A stretch of DNA of 64,000 bases, from positions 53,347,389 to 53,411,388 of the forward strand of contig CANTUZ010000005.1 in NCBI GenBank assembly GCA_947846985.1. The letters run 5' to 3'. This stretch comes from Fratercula arctica (Eukaryota; Chordata; Aves; Charadriiformes; Alcidae). Both the position numbers and the translations under genes were made by a program. Shown in pieces: positions 8,701-19,270 of this stretch. The notes below the pieces were generated by a model that was not told where the DNA came from, did no database searches, and saw only the letters and a program-made list of their open reading frames with translations. Numbering within the stretch: the first letter of the stretch is position 1; every line of letters begins with the position of its first letter.

Positions 8701-11700
8701 CCTGTGACAATTTTAAGATGTTACTGTTTCTCATTTGTGCCAATGAAATGGATCACGTGGTTGTTCCTTCTCCTTCTGTTCAGTGCAAAATCAATTGTAC
8801 AGGTTAGGTGACCTTCAGCATCCATCCATTAATCTGGCTGACTTCGTGGATGCTAGGTGCTCGCATTTTCCATTCTTCCTTTGTCAGAATAGCAGTAGAA
8901 AGCATTTTGTAGTAACATCATAAATGGTCACAGCTGTTTCTGCCGGGGCCGATGTTGGCCTTAGGCTGCAAATACGTGCAGTTCTGAAGCCCTCTGGCTG
9001 CAGCTGTATTAGTTGTTTTTGTTTTTTCTTTTAAATGGGATTACTTGTAATTGAATTTAATTCAGCATGTTTTGTAATTTAGATAATCCTCTCCTGTAGA
9101 GTGAGGTTTATATGACATAGAATTTAGTGGAAGCTCAGTGGTAAGATTAAACAAACTTGGGTTTGGATCACAGTCTGAATGTTTAAAAAAATGGAGGGGA
9201 AGGTGCACAATAAATCTATAGACGTTGCTGTAATGGCAGCAGGAGGGCGTGGTTGTCGATGAAAACTCTTACATTGTTTTAGATTAGCAGTAGTTTAACA
9301 AAACACTACAGTTGCCATTTGTTGCAAAGCTGGAAAGACAGTTTTCCCTCTTTCCTTTTGAACTTCAGTATTCCTCATCTGCCCAATCTGCTGCTCACTG
9401 TATAGCATAGGAATCTGGATAATATTTTTCTTTTTTTGATCTTCAAGCTGATGAGTATAGTGATTGCTTTTAGGAATTAAAGTGGAACAGGAATCGGGTT
9501 TTTCTAGATGATACATCTTTCCAGTGTTTTGTTTTTCGCTGCATTGCCTATTGAGACATTTTTTCCTTTCCTTCTAGGAAAAGAGCAAGGTGAATTCAGG
9601 AAATAAGTATAATGACAATTTCTACGGATTATACTGTACTTGTAAAAGACCTTATCCTGATCCTGAAGATGAGGTAAGAAATGCAAAACCCAGTAGTAAT
9701 CATATATGGATGGTACTTCTGCAAAATATTGTGCAGAGAGTAGTTGCTGAGCTGCTTTGCAGGGAAGATCCAACTTTAAGAAATCTTATGTTCCATATTG
9801 CTTTTGGTTGTCATGTGCTGTATAAAGTAATTACTTTACCTTTTTTTTTTTTTTTCTAAATGGTACAATATGTTTATGCCTTAAAGACAGATGAGGAGGA
9901 CAAACCATCATTTGGACAAAAAACACTGATGCAGTTCTCTCTGCTTTCCTCTCTCTAAAGTTACAGAGTTCCCTTATGGGGTGGGTTTCTCAGCGTCTTG
10001 AGAAATGTGGCAAGCGCAGAATAAACACATTGTGCATGTTAGCAGAGACCAGAATCTGCTTCCTCGTGCCAGCAGCAGAGCTCTGACAAGGCTTCTGGCA
10101 TGGGGAGAGTCTGTCCTGTAGCACTGGCTTTAGCTTTCCTTTATGGTAGTCACAACACTTTTTCTCCGTCTGAAGTATTAAAATATACCACTTGGTTTGC
10201 ACATGCACACTTTTATTTGCAGTCAGAAGTTAGGTGTTTTAAAGAATAAGGAAGGCCCAAATCTTTCAAATACAAAAAAGTATTTTATAAACTCTCCTCT
10301 CTGCAGTTCAGAGATAGCTAAACGTTTCTAAAGAAATCATAAATAATTGTTTCGTAACAAAGCAGTTTGTACTGCACTGCATTGTGGACAGCTAAGTTAG
10401 GATTCTGGCATTCCTATATAAGCCTGATGACATCATGAGTATCAATATCTTTCCTTTGCTAAGCTGCCTGTTGATGCATTTCTGTTTACAGGAAGAAAAA
10501 TACCAATAGAGTATTAACTTTTATCAGCTCTTTTGTGTGAGAATGTCTTGCTCTACTGGGAAAACTAGTTTTGTAATAATAAATGGGAATTTCCACAGTC
10601 TTGATAGTAAGACAAATTACATATGCTGTTGAACTTTAGGGAAGCAAACTGACTAATGAAGCAGTAACTACTTATTAATGGCAGCTCCCTGTGGGTGAGT
10701 GAAGAGGGAAATGGAATTCACTTGAGCAGGCTTTGCATAATACTGCTTGTGAAAGATTCTGGAGGTTGCTATTAATGCTAATAATGTGACCATTCATCTA
10801 GATTCCAGATGAGATGATCCAATGCATAGTTTGTGAAGACTGGTTCCATGGAAGGGTAAGGAATTTATAAGTAGCAGAACTGCCATTTGCATAGAAATAA
10901 ATTGGTGTCAGTTAAGTTTGCATGGTTAGTCTTAGTTGTGAAGGTTTGCTGTACTTCTCAAAAGATTATGACACAAATTCTAAGGTTATTTCTCTTCATC
11001 CTGTGCAAAGGAATATTGAAAGTTTAATCCTGTGCTGCTGTCCACTCCAGTCCAAAAATAATAAGAGGAGTTCTACCTTTCTGAAGGTTACTGCTGCAGA
11101 ATAAAATAATAACTTTATAACCGTTTCTTTAATTGGAAAGTTCTAATCAGTAGAATCAGTGAGAAGAAGATTCTTACTGAAGCACATCATTATCCACTAC
11201 CTGAATAGTTCTTCATTCAAAAGAATGCTTTTAAAACTGTAATTACCGTAAATAGCAAGGAACAAACTGCACTGTTGGTTCCTCATTACGAACGTTGGGG
11301 AAATCTTTTAAAAGCAGCTCAGCACTCCGATGAGTGCCCTACTTACCGTGTAAGCATTAAGGATTCAGCCTCTTGTGCCTCAAAGGGCATGAGTGAAATT
11401 CCGTGTTTGAAGTTGCAGGATCAAAGAATTTTAAAAAAAGATGATTGGCTTCAATTATGGGTTCTGTAGATAAAGTATAGGATTCTTTTGTGTAAATGTA
11501 TGTATTAAGAATGTTATGCTGCACACTGTGAGCTTCGCAAGAGTGCTTTTCAAAAGAAAGCCCGTAAGTGCTTTTAATTGCCTAAATTGCTCTCACCAGT
11601 TTATGGAGAGCTTTGGGACCTAATTCTTCTCAAGTTCAGTATGAGGACTTACAATCTTGTACACGTAAGGAATTAATCATAAGTTATTTAAGAGTTTAAA

Positions 11701-14700
11701 TGCGCAGTGTGCAGTAGGTGTCTTTATCTGTCCTATGTTTAGGACAGTTCAGAAGAATAATGTTCAGAAAAAAGAAAAAAATAGGACTGAGATTTCTGGG
11801 TACGTAGAAGGCATAAAGGGCTGTAGACAAAGAAAGAATTATTTCAGTTTTCCCCTGGAATTTTTGTCAGGTCTTTCCAGCCTTTAAATTATACTGATAA
11901 TTGTTGTAGAAAGTTAGCAGGAGTGTGTGCTTGTGCTGAAAATGTGATGGCAATTGATGTTTTACTTTCTCTGAACCTGGAGTTGAGTCTGTTAATTTGC
12001 AGCGAAGGCTTCACTGCTGCATGCTTGTTTCTTTTTGGTAGCATCTTGGTGCAATTCCCCCTGAAAGTGGAGACTTCCATGAAATGGTATGCCAAGCCTG
12101 CATGAATCACTGCCATTTCCTATGGGCCTACGCGTCACAGTTAGCAGGTAAAGAATATTAAGATATCTGAGCCAATATTTCGTTAGCATGTATTTCTCAT
12201 ACTTGGTTGATTAATGACATAATTCTGTTTGAGTGGTTGGAGAAATGATACTCATTATATTGGACAATCACCTTCAGCAGTGGAACATGCGGGGCTGCAG
12301 TAACTAACTGTTCCGTAAAAAAAAAATAAGGCAGTTCTCATTCCAAATCTTAATTCTGTGATGCTTACTCTTCTGTTTATTGTATCAAAGATGCGCTAGC
12401 ACACAGATTGGTGAAAACTTAATACTCGTCTCAAGAAACTTAATTTCTAAAGTGGGTCAAAGAACTGAAGAGCCATCCTAAGAGAAGCGATGAGGCAAAC
12501 AGCTGAGGCTCTGAGCAGCAGAGAGTTAATGATAGAGTGACCTGAAATGAATGTGTAAAACCTTAATCTGAGCAGGGCTGGGGCTGCGCTTGGGACACGT
12601 GTTCCCTGCGGTCACACCAGGCCTCTGTCTGCTACGTTGTCTCTGCGGGATCAGAAGGGTAGGTGGTGTGTTTTCTGTGGAAAGAGCGAGTTTCACATAG
12701 TCTCCTAAATGTTGCTTATGTCAGCTGGTGATTGAGCTCTCATGTGCCAGAAATGTCAATGGTAATTTTAAGGATTCCAAGCTGGCCTACCTGGAGTTCT
12801 CTTCTTTCTAATATAAATAGAGTACAGAATGTTTCTTTTCATTTGTTTTTGTTTCTCCTTCTAACCAGCTATATCACAGGACACACATTTGAATTGACAT
12901 CAAAAGAAAAAACTTGCTTTAAATAAGGAAGCGGTTAGCGTATTTAATCTGTGGTGGAGTTTTTGGGGTGTGTGTCTGGAGAAAATGAAGGACTGACACA
13001 AAGTAGCAAAAATGTACACAACAGCTACTGAACCTGTGGTAGCTATCTGGGGGTGTCAAGAAGGACAAGCACCTTGGTATAGAACTGTCTCAGATTGTGA
13101 TGCCCTTTTCCCTCTCCTCAGACTTAGATTTTGGGAAGCAGAATATTTTAGGAGCATGAGAGGGGAAGAAGACAATGGTGAAATAAGGAGCAGTTTCTTT
13201 GTGTACTTAGGTCACCGTGTCTTTGGACAGCTGTAGAGTAGATCCAGGACCCTGCAGTGGACCCAGTGATCCAGGTGCTCTTCGACACTGCACTGTAAAG
13301 TAGAGAGAACATCTGTTCACTGTCTGGCATGGTACTTTCACTTATATATCTTCCAGTTCCTGCTTTGACCAAAGTGAACTCCCTTGAAGATGAAGGGATT
13401 GTCCTGAAGGTTGAGGAAAGCGAAGAGCAGAAAAAAGAAATAAAAAAAGAAGGTGGAGTGGAACACCAAGAAACAAAGGAGGAAAAGCAAATGGAACAGT
13501 TCAATGAGCCATCCACTAGCTCTGGGTCTGCCTGTCCTGAGGTAAGACAGACCTTCTTTTCTGTCCTGTATGTCTTCATACTGATGGCAGGTGAAGCAAA
13601 GCCCACCTCTTCATAGGTGCGGTGAAGAGGTAAATGCTTTCAGCCTGTTCCCATATTCCTCTTCAGTCACTGCCACTTCAAATGTGGGGTCTCTGGAGCA
13701 CAGCGCAGGCCCTGGAACATGCTTGTAGAAGTGGGTGCCAAGGGTGTAACGTCTGTTGCAGATGGGTTAGATCCATCCCTTCTTGTCGGCCACCTGGCCT
13801 TTGCACTGAGGTGACTCCTGAGTTTGCTCTAATGCAGGGGTATAATGCATTTGCATGATAGTCCAGCTCTGATTTCTTAAACATTTATGGCTTTTGCAGT
13901 AAATTTCTACAGAAATTTCCAGTGGAAACTGCTAAAACTGCATCAGAATCCTCATGTGGATGAAATGGTAATATAGATAGTTTATAAAAATAAGTGTCTG
14001 AGACAAAAGAAGGATCTTGCATCAGGGAAATGACATGCTGGAAAGAACAGAATGTATTTGAAGTGACGTTACAGAGCACTGAACACTCGCGTTTTAATTC
14101 AGGTAGTTACGAAGAGCGAGGGGCCAGTTTGCAAGCTGAAAGAACTCCAAAGCAAACAATTTTTAAAAAAAGATACTGCCACCTTTTGGCCATCGAACTG
14201 GAGAAGCAAATTATGCACCTGTGCAGACTGTTTGGTATGTACTCTGTCTTCTTTACCATCACTGAGGTGGGGGAGGTAGGGGGGAGCTCCCAGAGCATCT
14301 TCAAAGAGAAGCTTTTAGGTAAAATCTGTGTAAATGTTCTTACTCTGCGTGTAAACACCTAAAAGCCCCCTCCACCCCACATGAAGAAACATACTGAATC
14401 CTTTGGAATTAATACAGCGTGAAGGAGCTTCTAAACGTGTGTATTTTCTTTGCTGCTTAAATCCAGTATTGCTTTGGAAGTCATCATGGGGAGATGTCTG
14501 AAATGCTGGATTTAAAATTTACATTATTATTTTTATTGTTACTATTTGAGATACTGAACACCAAAAGGACTGGGGGAGAGCATCTCCATCTGCGAGGTTT
14601 TGTAACGTAAGACTAAATTTTACTTTATTCTCCAGAAAATGTATGCAGAGCTTGAAGTCCAGTTCCTGACAGATGAATGTGACACCGTCTTGGCTTACGA

Positions 14701-16616
14701 AAATAAAGGTACCAGTGACCAAGAAACAGAGAGGAGAGATCCTTTGATGGACACCCTTAACAGCATGAACAGAGTCCAGCAAGTAGAACTCATCTGTGGT
14801 AAATACAACTTCATTTTTAGAACCTGCCTTAAGACTTCAACTGAACAGTTTCCCGTGAGAGATCAGTGTCAGGTCTGGCAGTGTGGTGCCAAACGGCTTT
14901 TGCAGCCACACGTAGCAGACTGTGACAGACGGTAACACGTCCGTCGGGGTTGCTCTGGGGAAGTTTGTCCTCACTGGCCTGTTCCTGCAACTGTCACTTA
15001 CATCGAGGAACCAGATGGGGTGGGAACTTTTCCCCTATTTGACATCTTAGATGTTGTATTGATAGTAATTTCTTGTAACTTGAATATTTAAACATTAATT
15101 TTCACTGCTGCTCTCTGGCTTGTTTACCTTTACCCTGTCGTGTTGTGCTGGCAATCTACTGTTGCCTGGGGCAGGGCCAGCCAGCGCGAAGCTGGGCTGT
15201 TTCCTAACTGGAGCCGTGTTTCCCTCTTGGGAGTGAGGGGCTTGCACTCCGGTGAGGACACTTGTCCTGAGTTACAGGTTAGGGCTTCCCACCACTGCCC
15301 ACACAGCAGTGGTCTTAATTAATTGTACTAATTCACTCACTGTACTTCTATATGTTTCTCTGAAGATCACTGGAACAGATACTCAGACTGCATAGGCTAG
15401 TCTGATAAATTATTAGGCTTCTCATGTTTACCTGGACTTGCCTTTCTTTTTATTATCTTTATTATTATTATTATTTATAATCCAGTTCAAACCTGGATTT
15501 GTCTCAAGTAAATCTAAGTAATGACAAGAGGAAGTAGAACAAGTTGTCTTCTTGAGCCAGTGTTAAACTAAAGCTGAGTATCTTGTTTTTCTGTTTTCTT
15601 TCCCTTGCCTTCGCTTTTCCGTCCAGAATACAATGATTTAAAGACAGAACTGACGGACTATCTCAGGAGATTTGCAGATGAGGGAACGGTAAGGTGCAAC
15701 TGCAGAATTTGTTTGCCAGAAAACATATTTTAAAGTACCGTTGAGGGTCAAATACTGTTAAAGGACCGTTGGATGTTGAATACTATGATGCTATTGTTAT
15801 GATTTTTTTTTTCCTGTCTCTTGGAGTTGCTGGTACTGCAGTAGGAATTAGAAGTCCCTGATTTGATTGGAATTTAAAGGTGGTGTTTCCTTAATGACAC
15901 TGTTAAAAGACAAAAGGGACCTTGCAGAAATCTGTCTAGAAAGTACTGAGAGCAGTTCTTAAATTTAAATGGAGCTTCTGTTGCTCTAGGAAAAGTATTC
16001 AGGAAAAAAAGCTCTTAACCTTTATGTTTTCTCTTAGATTGAATTTAAGCCGTTTGAAGAATAAGGATTGACTAAATATTGGCAAACAGTCTTGGAGGAA
16101 TTTGCATGCTATTATTAATGAACACATGCATTTTGTTGGCTTATTTGCTAAATTGCCGTTCTTAGTTACATTGTAGTGAGTCTGAAGTGAGGTAGTGGAA
16201 ATCTTGCTTTGTGTTAATTTGTCTGATGATGAAAGCAAGTGGTCAGACCCATTAGAATTACCCTTGGGAGCTTTGCTGCATGGCCTTGTTCTGCCTTTGG
16301 GGCTCTTGTTTCCCTGTTTGTATTCTCTTATCATAGAATTCGGGCATTAATCATTTCCTTCGGGTTGGAGAGGATAGATGTTTTGCTGGAGAGATTTCAG
16401 GATACCTGCTTCTGTACGCTTTGTGTGTTGCATGTGGGAGGTGTGCGAGGAGGAGAAAAAAAAAAAAGGATCATTTAATTGAATTCTTGTACCACAACGT
16501 GGGTTTTGTATCGCTCCCCCCAGGTGGTTAAAAGAGAAGACATTCAGCACTTCTTTGAAGAATTTCAGTCACGGAAAAGACGACGGACTAACAGGATGCA
16601 GTACTACTGTAGTTAG
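5635..16616 (+). CDS. UBR7: UBR7, UBR-box/PHD E3 ubiquitin ligase
   Basis: Eleven exons join to 1251 nt, 416 aa (human about 425): 5635-5799, 6242-6375, 7936-7996, 9578-9673, 10802-10855, 12042-12147, 13357-13541, 14103-14234, 14636-14798, 15627-15688, 16524-16616. All introns are GT-AG and all phases agree. The UBR box covers about residues 51-117 ([30 protein letters not shown]), a zinc fold that in N-recognins binds N-degrons. The atypical PHD finger covers about 132-194, with C140, C142, C160, C163, H168, C187 and C190 visible. Residues 207-267 are a Glu/Lys-rich linker. The C-terminal region has a Cys cluster (KLCTCADC) and ends RMQYYCS. Published work links UBR7 to H2B K120 mono-ubiquitination and to histone H3 with the chaperone NASP. 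It shares its promoter with GON7 and converges with BTBD7. Confidence 0.97.
5800..6241 (+). repeat. UBR7 intron 1 with GC-rich minisatellite
   Basis: Units starting with (t)ttggattggg or its variant begin at 5971, 6024, 6097 and 6149, giving periods of 53, 73 and 52 bp; the 73-bp unit contains an extra ~20-bp internal duplication. Each unit carries one or more GC boxes (GGGGCGGGGC) and most carry ATTGG, the complement of a CCAAT box. A G17 run sits at 5823-5839. The intron thus repeats promoter-type motifs immediately downstream of the UBR7 start. Confidence 0.85.
6242..6375 (+). CDS. UBR7: UBR7 exon 2, UBR box core
   Basis: Residues 56-99 plus two bases of Arg100. It contains [29 protein letters not shown], the central zinc-ligand part of the UBR box. 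The acceptor is ccgccccgcag and the donor AAGAG|GTACCG, followed at 6384-6403 by four GGGGC pentamers. Confidence 0.95.
6376..7935 (+). other. UBR7 intron 2
   Basis: Intron 2 starts in CpG-island sequence (to about 6520), then holds a reverse CR1 fragment (about 6724-7498), then AT-richer unique sequence to the acceptor cccag at 7935. No extra coding exon was recognised. Confidence 0.8.
6724..7498 (-). mobile_element. CR1 LINE, 5'-truncated, reverse orientation
   Basis: From 6724 the plus strand shows the complement of the CR1 3' end (atagaatcgtctaggttggaaggg), then the conserved 3' UTR. Read on the minus strand, about 7431-6970 contains the C-terminal part of the CR1 ORF2 protein, recognisable from [29 protein letters not shown] and LFSLEKRRE. 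Frame breaks follow LSLS and the tail is degraded, so it is inactive. It lies within UBR7 intron 2. Confidence 0.93.
7936..7996 (+). CDS. UBR7: UBR7 exon 3, end of UBR box
   Basis: Last base of Arg100 plus residues 101-120, [20 protein letters not shown]. The CDCGN zinc-ligand motif closes the UBR box. Acceptor cccag, donor GTAAGT. Confidence 0.96.
9578..9673 (+). CDS. UBR7: UBR7 exon 4, start of PHD finger
   Basis: Residues 121-152, including [14 protein letters not shown] with the first C-x-C zinc pair (C140, C142) and [10 protein letters not shown]. Acceptor cttctag, donor GAG|GTAAGA. Confidence 0.96.
10802..10855 (+). CDS. UBR7: UBR7 exon 5, PHD finger centre
   Basis: An 18-codon exon, residues 153-170: [18 protein letters not shown]. 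It carries C160, C163 and H168 and the WFH motif of PHD fingers. Acceptor atctag, donor AGG|GTAAGG. It is too short to stand out as an open frame. Confidence 0.96.
12042..12147 (+). CDS. UBR7: UBR7 exon 6, end of PHD finger
   Basis: Residues 171-205 plus one base: [20 protein letters not shown] and onward to WAYASQLA. C187 and C190 complete the PHD ligands. Acceptor ggtag, donor GCAG|GTAAAG. Confidence 0.96.
13357..13541 (+). CDS. UBR7: UBR7 exon 7, acidic/lysine-rich linker
   Basis: Residues 206-267. Rich in Glu and Lys ([17 protein letters not shown]) with a Ser-rich end ([11 protein letters not shown]). This is the least conserved part of UBR7 and accounts for most of the length difference from human. 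Acceptor cttccag, donor GAG|GTAAGA. Confidence 0.93.
14103..14234 (+). CDS. UBR7: UBR7 exon 8, C-terminal Cys-cluster domain start
   Basis: Residues 268-311 in frame [50 protein letters not shown]. The NWRSKLCTC motif is strongly conserved in UBR7. Acceptor attcag, donor TTTG|GTATGT. The longest open frame over this exon is in a different, non-coding frame. Confidence 0.95.
14636..14798 (+). CDS. UBR7: UBR7 exon 9
   Basis: Residues 312-365 plus one base: [41 protein letters not shown]. Strongly similar to the human C-terminal domain. Acceptor ctccag, donor TGTG|GTAAAT. Confidence 0.96.
15627..15688 (+). CDS. UBR7: UBR7 exon 10
   Basis: Completes Glu366 and encodes residues 367-386, [20 protein letters not shown]. 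Acceptor gtccag, donor ACG|GTAAGG. Confidence 0.95.
16524..16616 (+). CDS. UBR7: UBR7 exon 11, C-terminus and stop
   Basis: Residues 387-416: [21 protein letters not shown] and TNRMQYYCS, then TAG at 16614-16616. The basic RKRRR stretch could act as a nuclear localisation signal. Acceptor ccccccag. Confidence 0.96.
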   Translation: MVKREDIQHFFEEFQSRKRRRTNRMQYYCS

Positions 16617-17885
16617 ACTGAGGGGGTTTGGGGCGGAAAGGACAGCTGGGAAAACAGTACTCATTGGCAAACAGAAGAGGCATCTCCAGTATTTGGCTTC
16701 TCATCAAAATCCAACTGTCCAAGAAACGTCTTCGTTTTGTCTCTTTCTTCCCTTATTTGTAGCGACTGAAAGCGTTCTTAGCAGGTACCTTGCAGTTATA
16801 GGGATGTCAGTTCTGCCCGACTGCGCTCCCCCCAAAGCTGGCCTTGTCCCAGGGGGGAGGACGGCTTGTTACACCAACGGTGTGCCACCGCGCCTTCCCT
16901 TTGGCCTGTCACCTGTGTCACTGTGCCTGGCGCTGCGCTGCCGCCTGGGTGGGCCCCGCAGTGCGGGCAGCACGCACTCGCTCTGCTTTCCAAGACTGAA
17001 GCTTTCCTGCTTTCCTTTTTTCCTGCTTTTCTTTTTCCTTCTTCCTGCAGCACCACTTCAGGGTGTGGTGGTTCTAGCGAAGGCCCCCCGCACAAAGACA
17101 CGTCTCTCTACTGCGACGGGGGAGTAGGTGCTGCGCTCCTGGAAGGGTCGAGCCGCCCGCCTTCGGCCATGGCTGTTGGGTGAAACCACGTCCCAACACT
17201 GGGGTGGGATTGGGGAAGCAAACAGCACTGGAGCGCTGCGGGCTCGCTCGCTGGCTGCTCTGGAAGTGCTCCCTAGGCGGGTGAAAAAATGAGAAATCAG
17301 AGGGTTCTGTTTTTATAAATTCAAAAACTCTGTTTCTAATATTGTACAGGCATGTTTTACATGCAGAAATTTGTCACATGAACCTTATCCCCTCGCTGGA
17401 ATGACGTACTAAATTACAAATTAAGCATGGGGGGGTGTTGTTACAGGCATTCTAATGAGACTTTTAGGAATCTACACTTAGCTACAATTAAATACTGACT
17501 TTGCCTAAGTTTGGAGCCTAATGTAGTTTTTAGTTTTCTTTACCCACAAACCCCAAAACATACTTTAAGTTCTAATTTTTTACTTCCTGCTTTATGTAGT
17601 TGGGCTACTATTCTGCTTCCACATTAATCACTTTTGAGAAGAAAATCAGACCTTTCTCTATCATTCTCCCTATTAATAGTTTCTGACCACTTTATTTACA
17701 AAAGCTGGTTCTAGCGTAGGGGCTCAGCTCACCCATTTGTTTCCTGCAAAATGATTAGTTGCTTTTAAATTTAACTGGGGGTAGTGGATGTGGTTTTTTT
17801 TTTTTTTTTAATGTAGCAACTGTTACAGGAGTTGTAACTGCATAGCGAACTAAAATACCTGCGAATTAAAGAACTGTTCAACCTG
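16617..17885 (+). other. UBR7: UBR7 3' UTR (predicted)
   Basis: About 1.27 kb from the stop to a plausible cleavage zone. The single-exon 190-codon frame starting near 16555 overlaps the last exon in the wrong frame and has no recognisable homology. The only canonical-type end signal with a T-rich downstream element is at 17865-17870. Confidence 0.55.
17865..17870 (+). terminator. UBR7 poly(A) signal ATTAAA
   Basis: The common variant hexamer ATTAAA is followed by a CA about 10 nt on and by a T-rich tract (about 17899-17908) as a downstream element. An AATAAA at 18864-18869 is a possible distal alternative. Confidence 0.5.
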
Positions 17886-19041
17886 TGCCGTCTTGCGTTT
17901 TTTTTTGACATGCTGCTGTAGGGGTTGGTTTTCATCCAGGAGCCACTCAAAGGCAGCAACAACCCATTTGCCATGGGGCCAAGACCCATCTCTGGGGCCG
18001 AGCAGGAGAAAGAGCAGAAGGGGGTGATGTTTCCTCTGTGCTGCAGTTCACCGAAGGTGCCCAAAGTGCTGTCCTGGGCTCCAGCTCTGAGCTCAAACCA
18101 CCCTGAAGCGAATCCCTGGGTGTTCCAAGTGGCCCTGTCCTCCCCCAGGACATCAGAAAGCAGCAAGAGGTGCCCGGGTGCAGGGAAATACCCCTCCCTG
18201 TGCTCAAGGAATGAGCAGCCTCACACAGAGGGAGGACGTTTTTGAGCCAAGTGTGTAATTTCCACACAAAGGAGTTACTGGAGCTACAGCTTCACACCAC
18301 AGGGGCCACGCTGACAACACGCGTTGTCCATTCTTGGGCCACTTGTGGAGCAGAGGTTACCTGCAGCAGCCCCAGCCCTTAACACTCCCCCTTTCCAACT
18401 TCTTCCATGCAGCTGCGCTTCCTTCCCCCAAGGCTGCCCTGGGCAGAGGCAGCCTCTCCTCCCTGAAGTTAGCAGACCTTGAAGAAATTGTTGCAAAATG
18501 AACAGAAAGCCTCTAACAATAAGCATTAAATTTGTCTAGTTTAGGAAGTTGCTCCTAAAACTCCCCTCCCTGGCTGTGGGAACGAAGGTGTCAGTAAACT
18601 TTTAAGACCACACAGTTCCCTCTGCCCCCCCGCCCTCACTTGATGCCAGGCCACAACCCCCCCACGTTTTTCAGTCGTACATCAAAGCCGGACCAGTCCC
18701 GATTTGATTTTCTGCTGCTGGACGTCACTTCAGAACTTCAGCCGTCTCTTTGAAGTAGGGAAGCACTTGTTTCTGTGGAAGAGATTTTAATGACTGTTCA
18801 GCTGATGCGGGGAGAGGAGGCCGGTACTTAATGAGTGGCTTTGTCTGGCTGCGCCGCTGAGAAAATAAACACTTCCTGCATCAAGGGCTCCATCTCCGCC
18901 CTGACTCCCAGCAACCCCATTGCCTTTAATAGCGAATGGTCTCCCCCAATTAAGCTCCAGCCAGAAGAACTCACTGAACTATTGCACTGAAGCGCTTCTC
19001 CTTTTTAACAAGCAGTTTGAACAGTGCCGCTAATTTTGAAT

Positions 19042-19077
<36 letters not shown>

Positions 19078-19270
19078 TGGTTTGTATCGTAGCCTCGGTG
19101 GTCAAAGCGTTTATTGTGCACTTTTTTTTCCCCCCAGAAGGAACAAACCTTGCTGGTTTTAAGAGCCTTTTACTGTTAGAGGGCACCTTACAGTTTGGAG
19201 TGCCGGGGCTCGGTGGGTTCCACCAGCCGGCGCTGCTGCAGGCCCTGGTTCCAAGGAAGACGTCGCACAA
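17886..19270. other. intergenic gap between convergent UBR7 and BTBD7
   Basis: About 1.4 kb between the two predicted 3' ends, moderately GC-rich. No gene recognised. It holds a T27 tract (19047-19073) and an AATAAA word on the minus strand at 19115-19110, discussed as a finding. Confidence 0.6.
19047..19073. repeat. T27 mononucleotide tract
   Basis: An uninterrupted run of 27 T on the plus strand. On the minus strand it is an A27 tract beginning 36 nt after an AATAAA word at 19115-19110. Confidence 0.95.

Larger units (their letters stand above)
7997..16523 (+). other. UBR7 introns 3-10
   Basis: The introns are 7997-9577, 9674-10801, 10856-12041, 12148-13356, 13542-14102, 14235-14635, 14799-15626 and 15689-16523. 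They are AT-rich unique sequence with short mononucleotide runs and an ATT-repeat stretch near 15457-15477. I recognised no transposon, RNA gene or additional exon in them. Confidence 0.7.

Noticed and set aside
16555..17127. 190-codon frame starting in the last UBR7 exon
   Set aside because: It is in a different frame from the UBR7 C-terminus, begins with a non-ATG codon and has no recognisable domain; it is 3' UTR.
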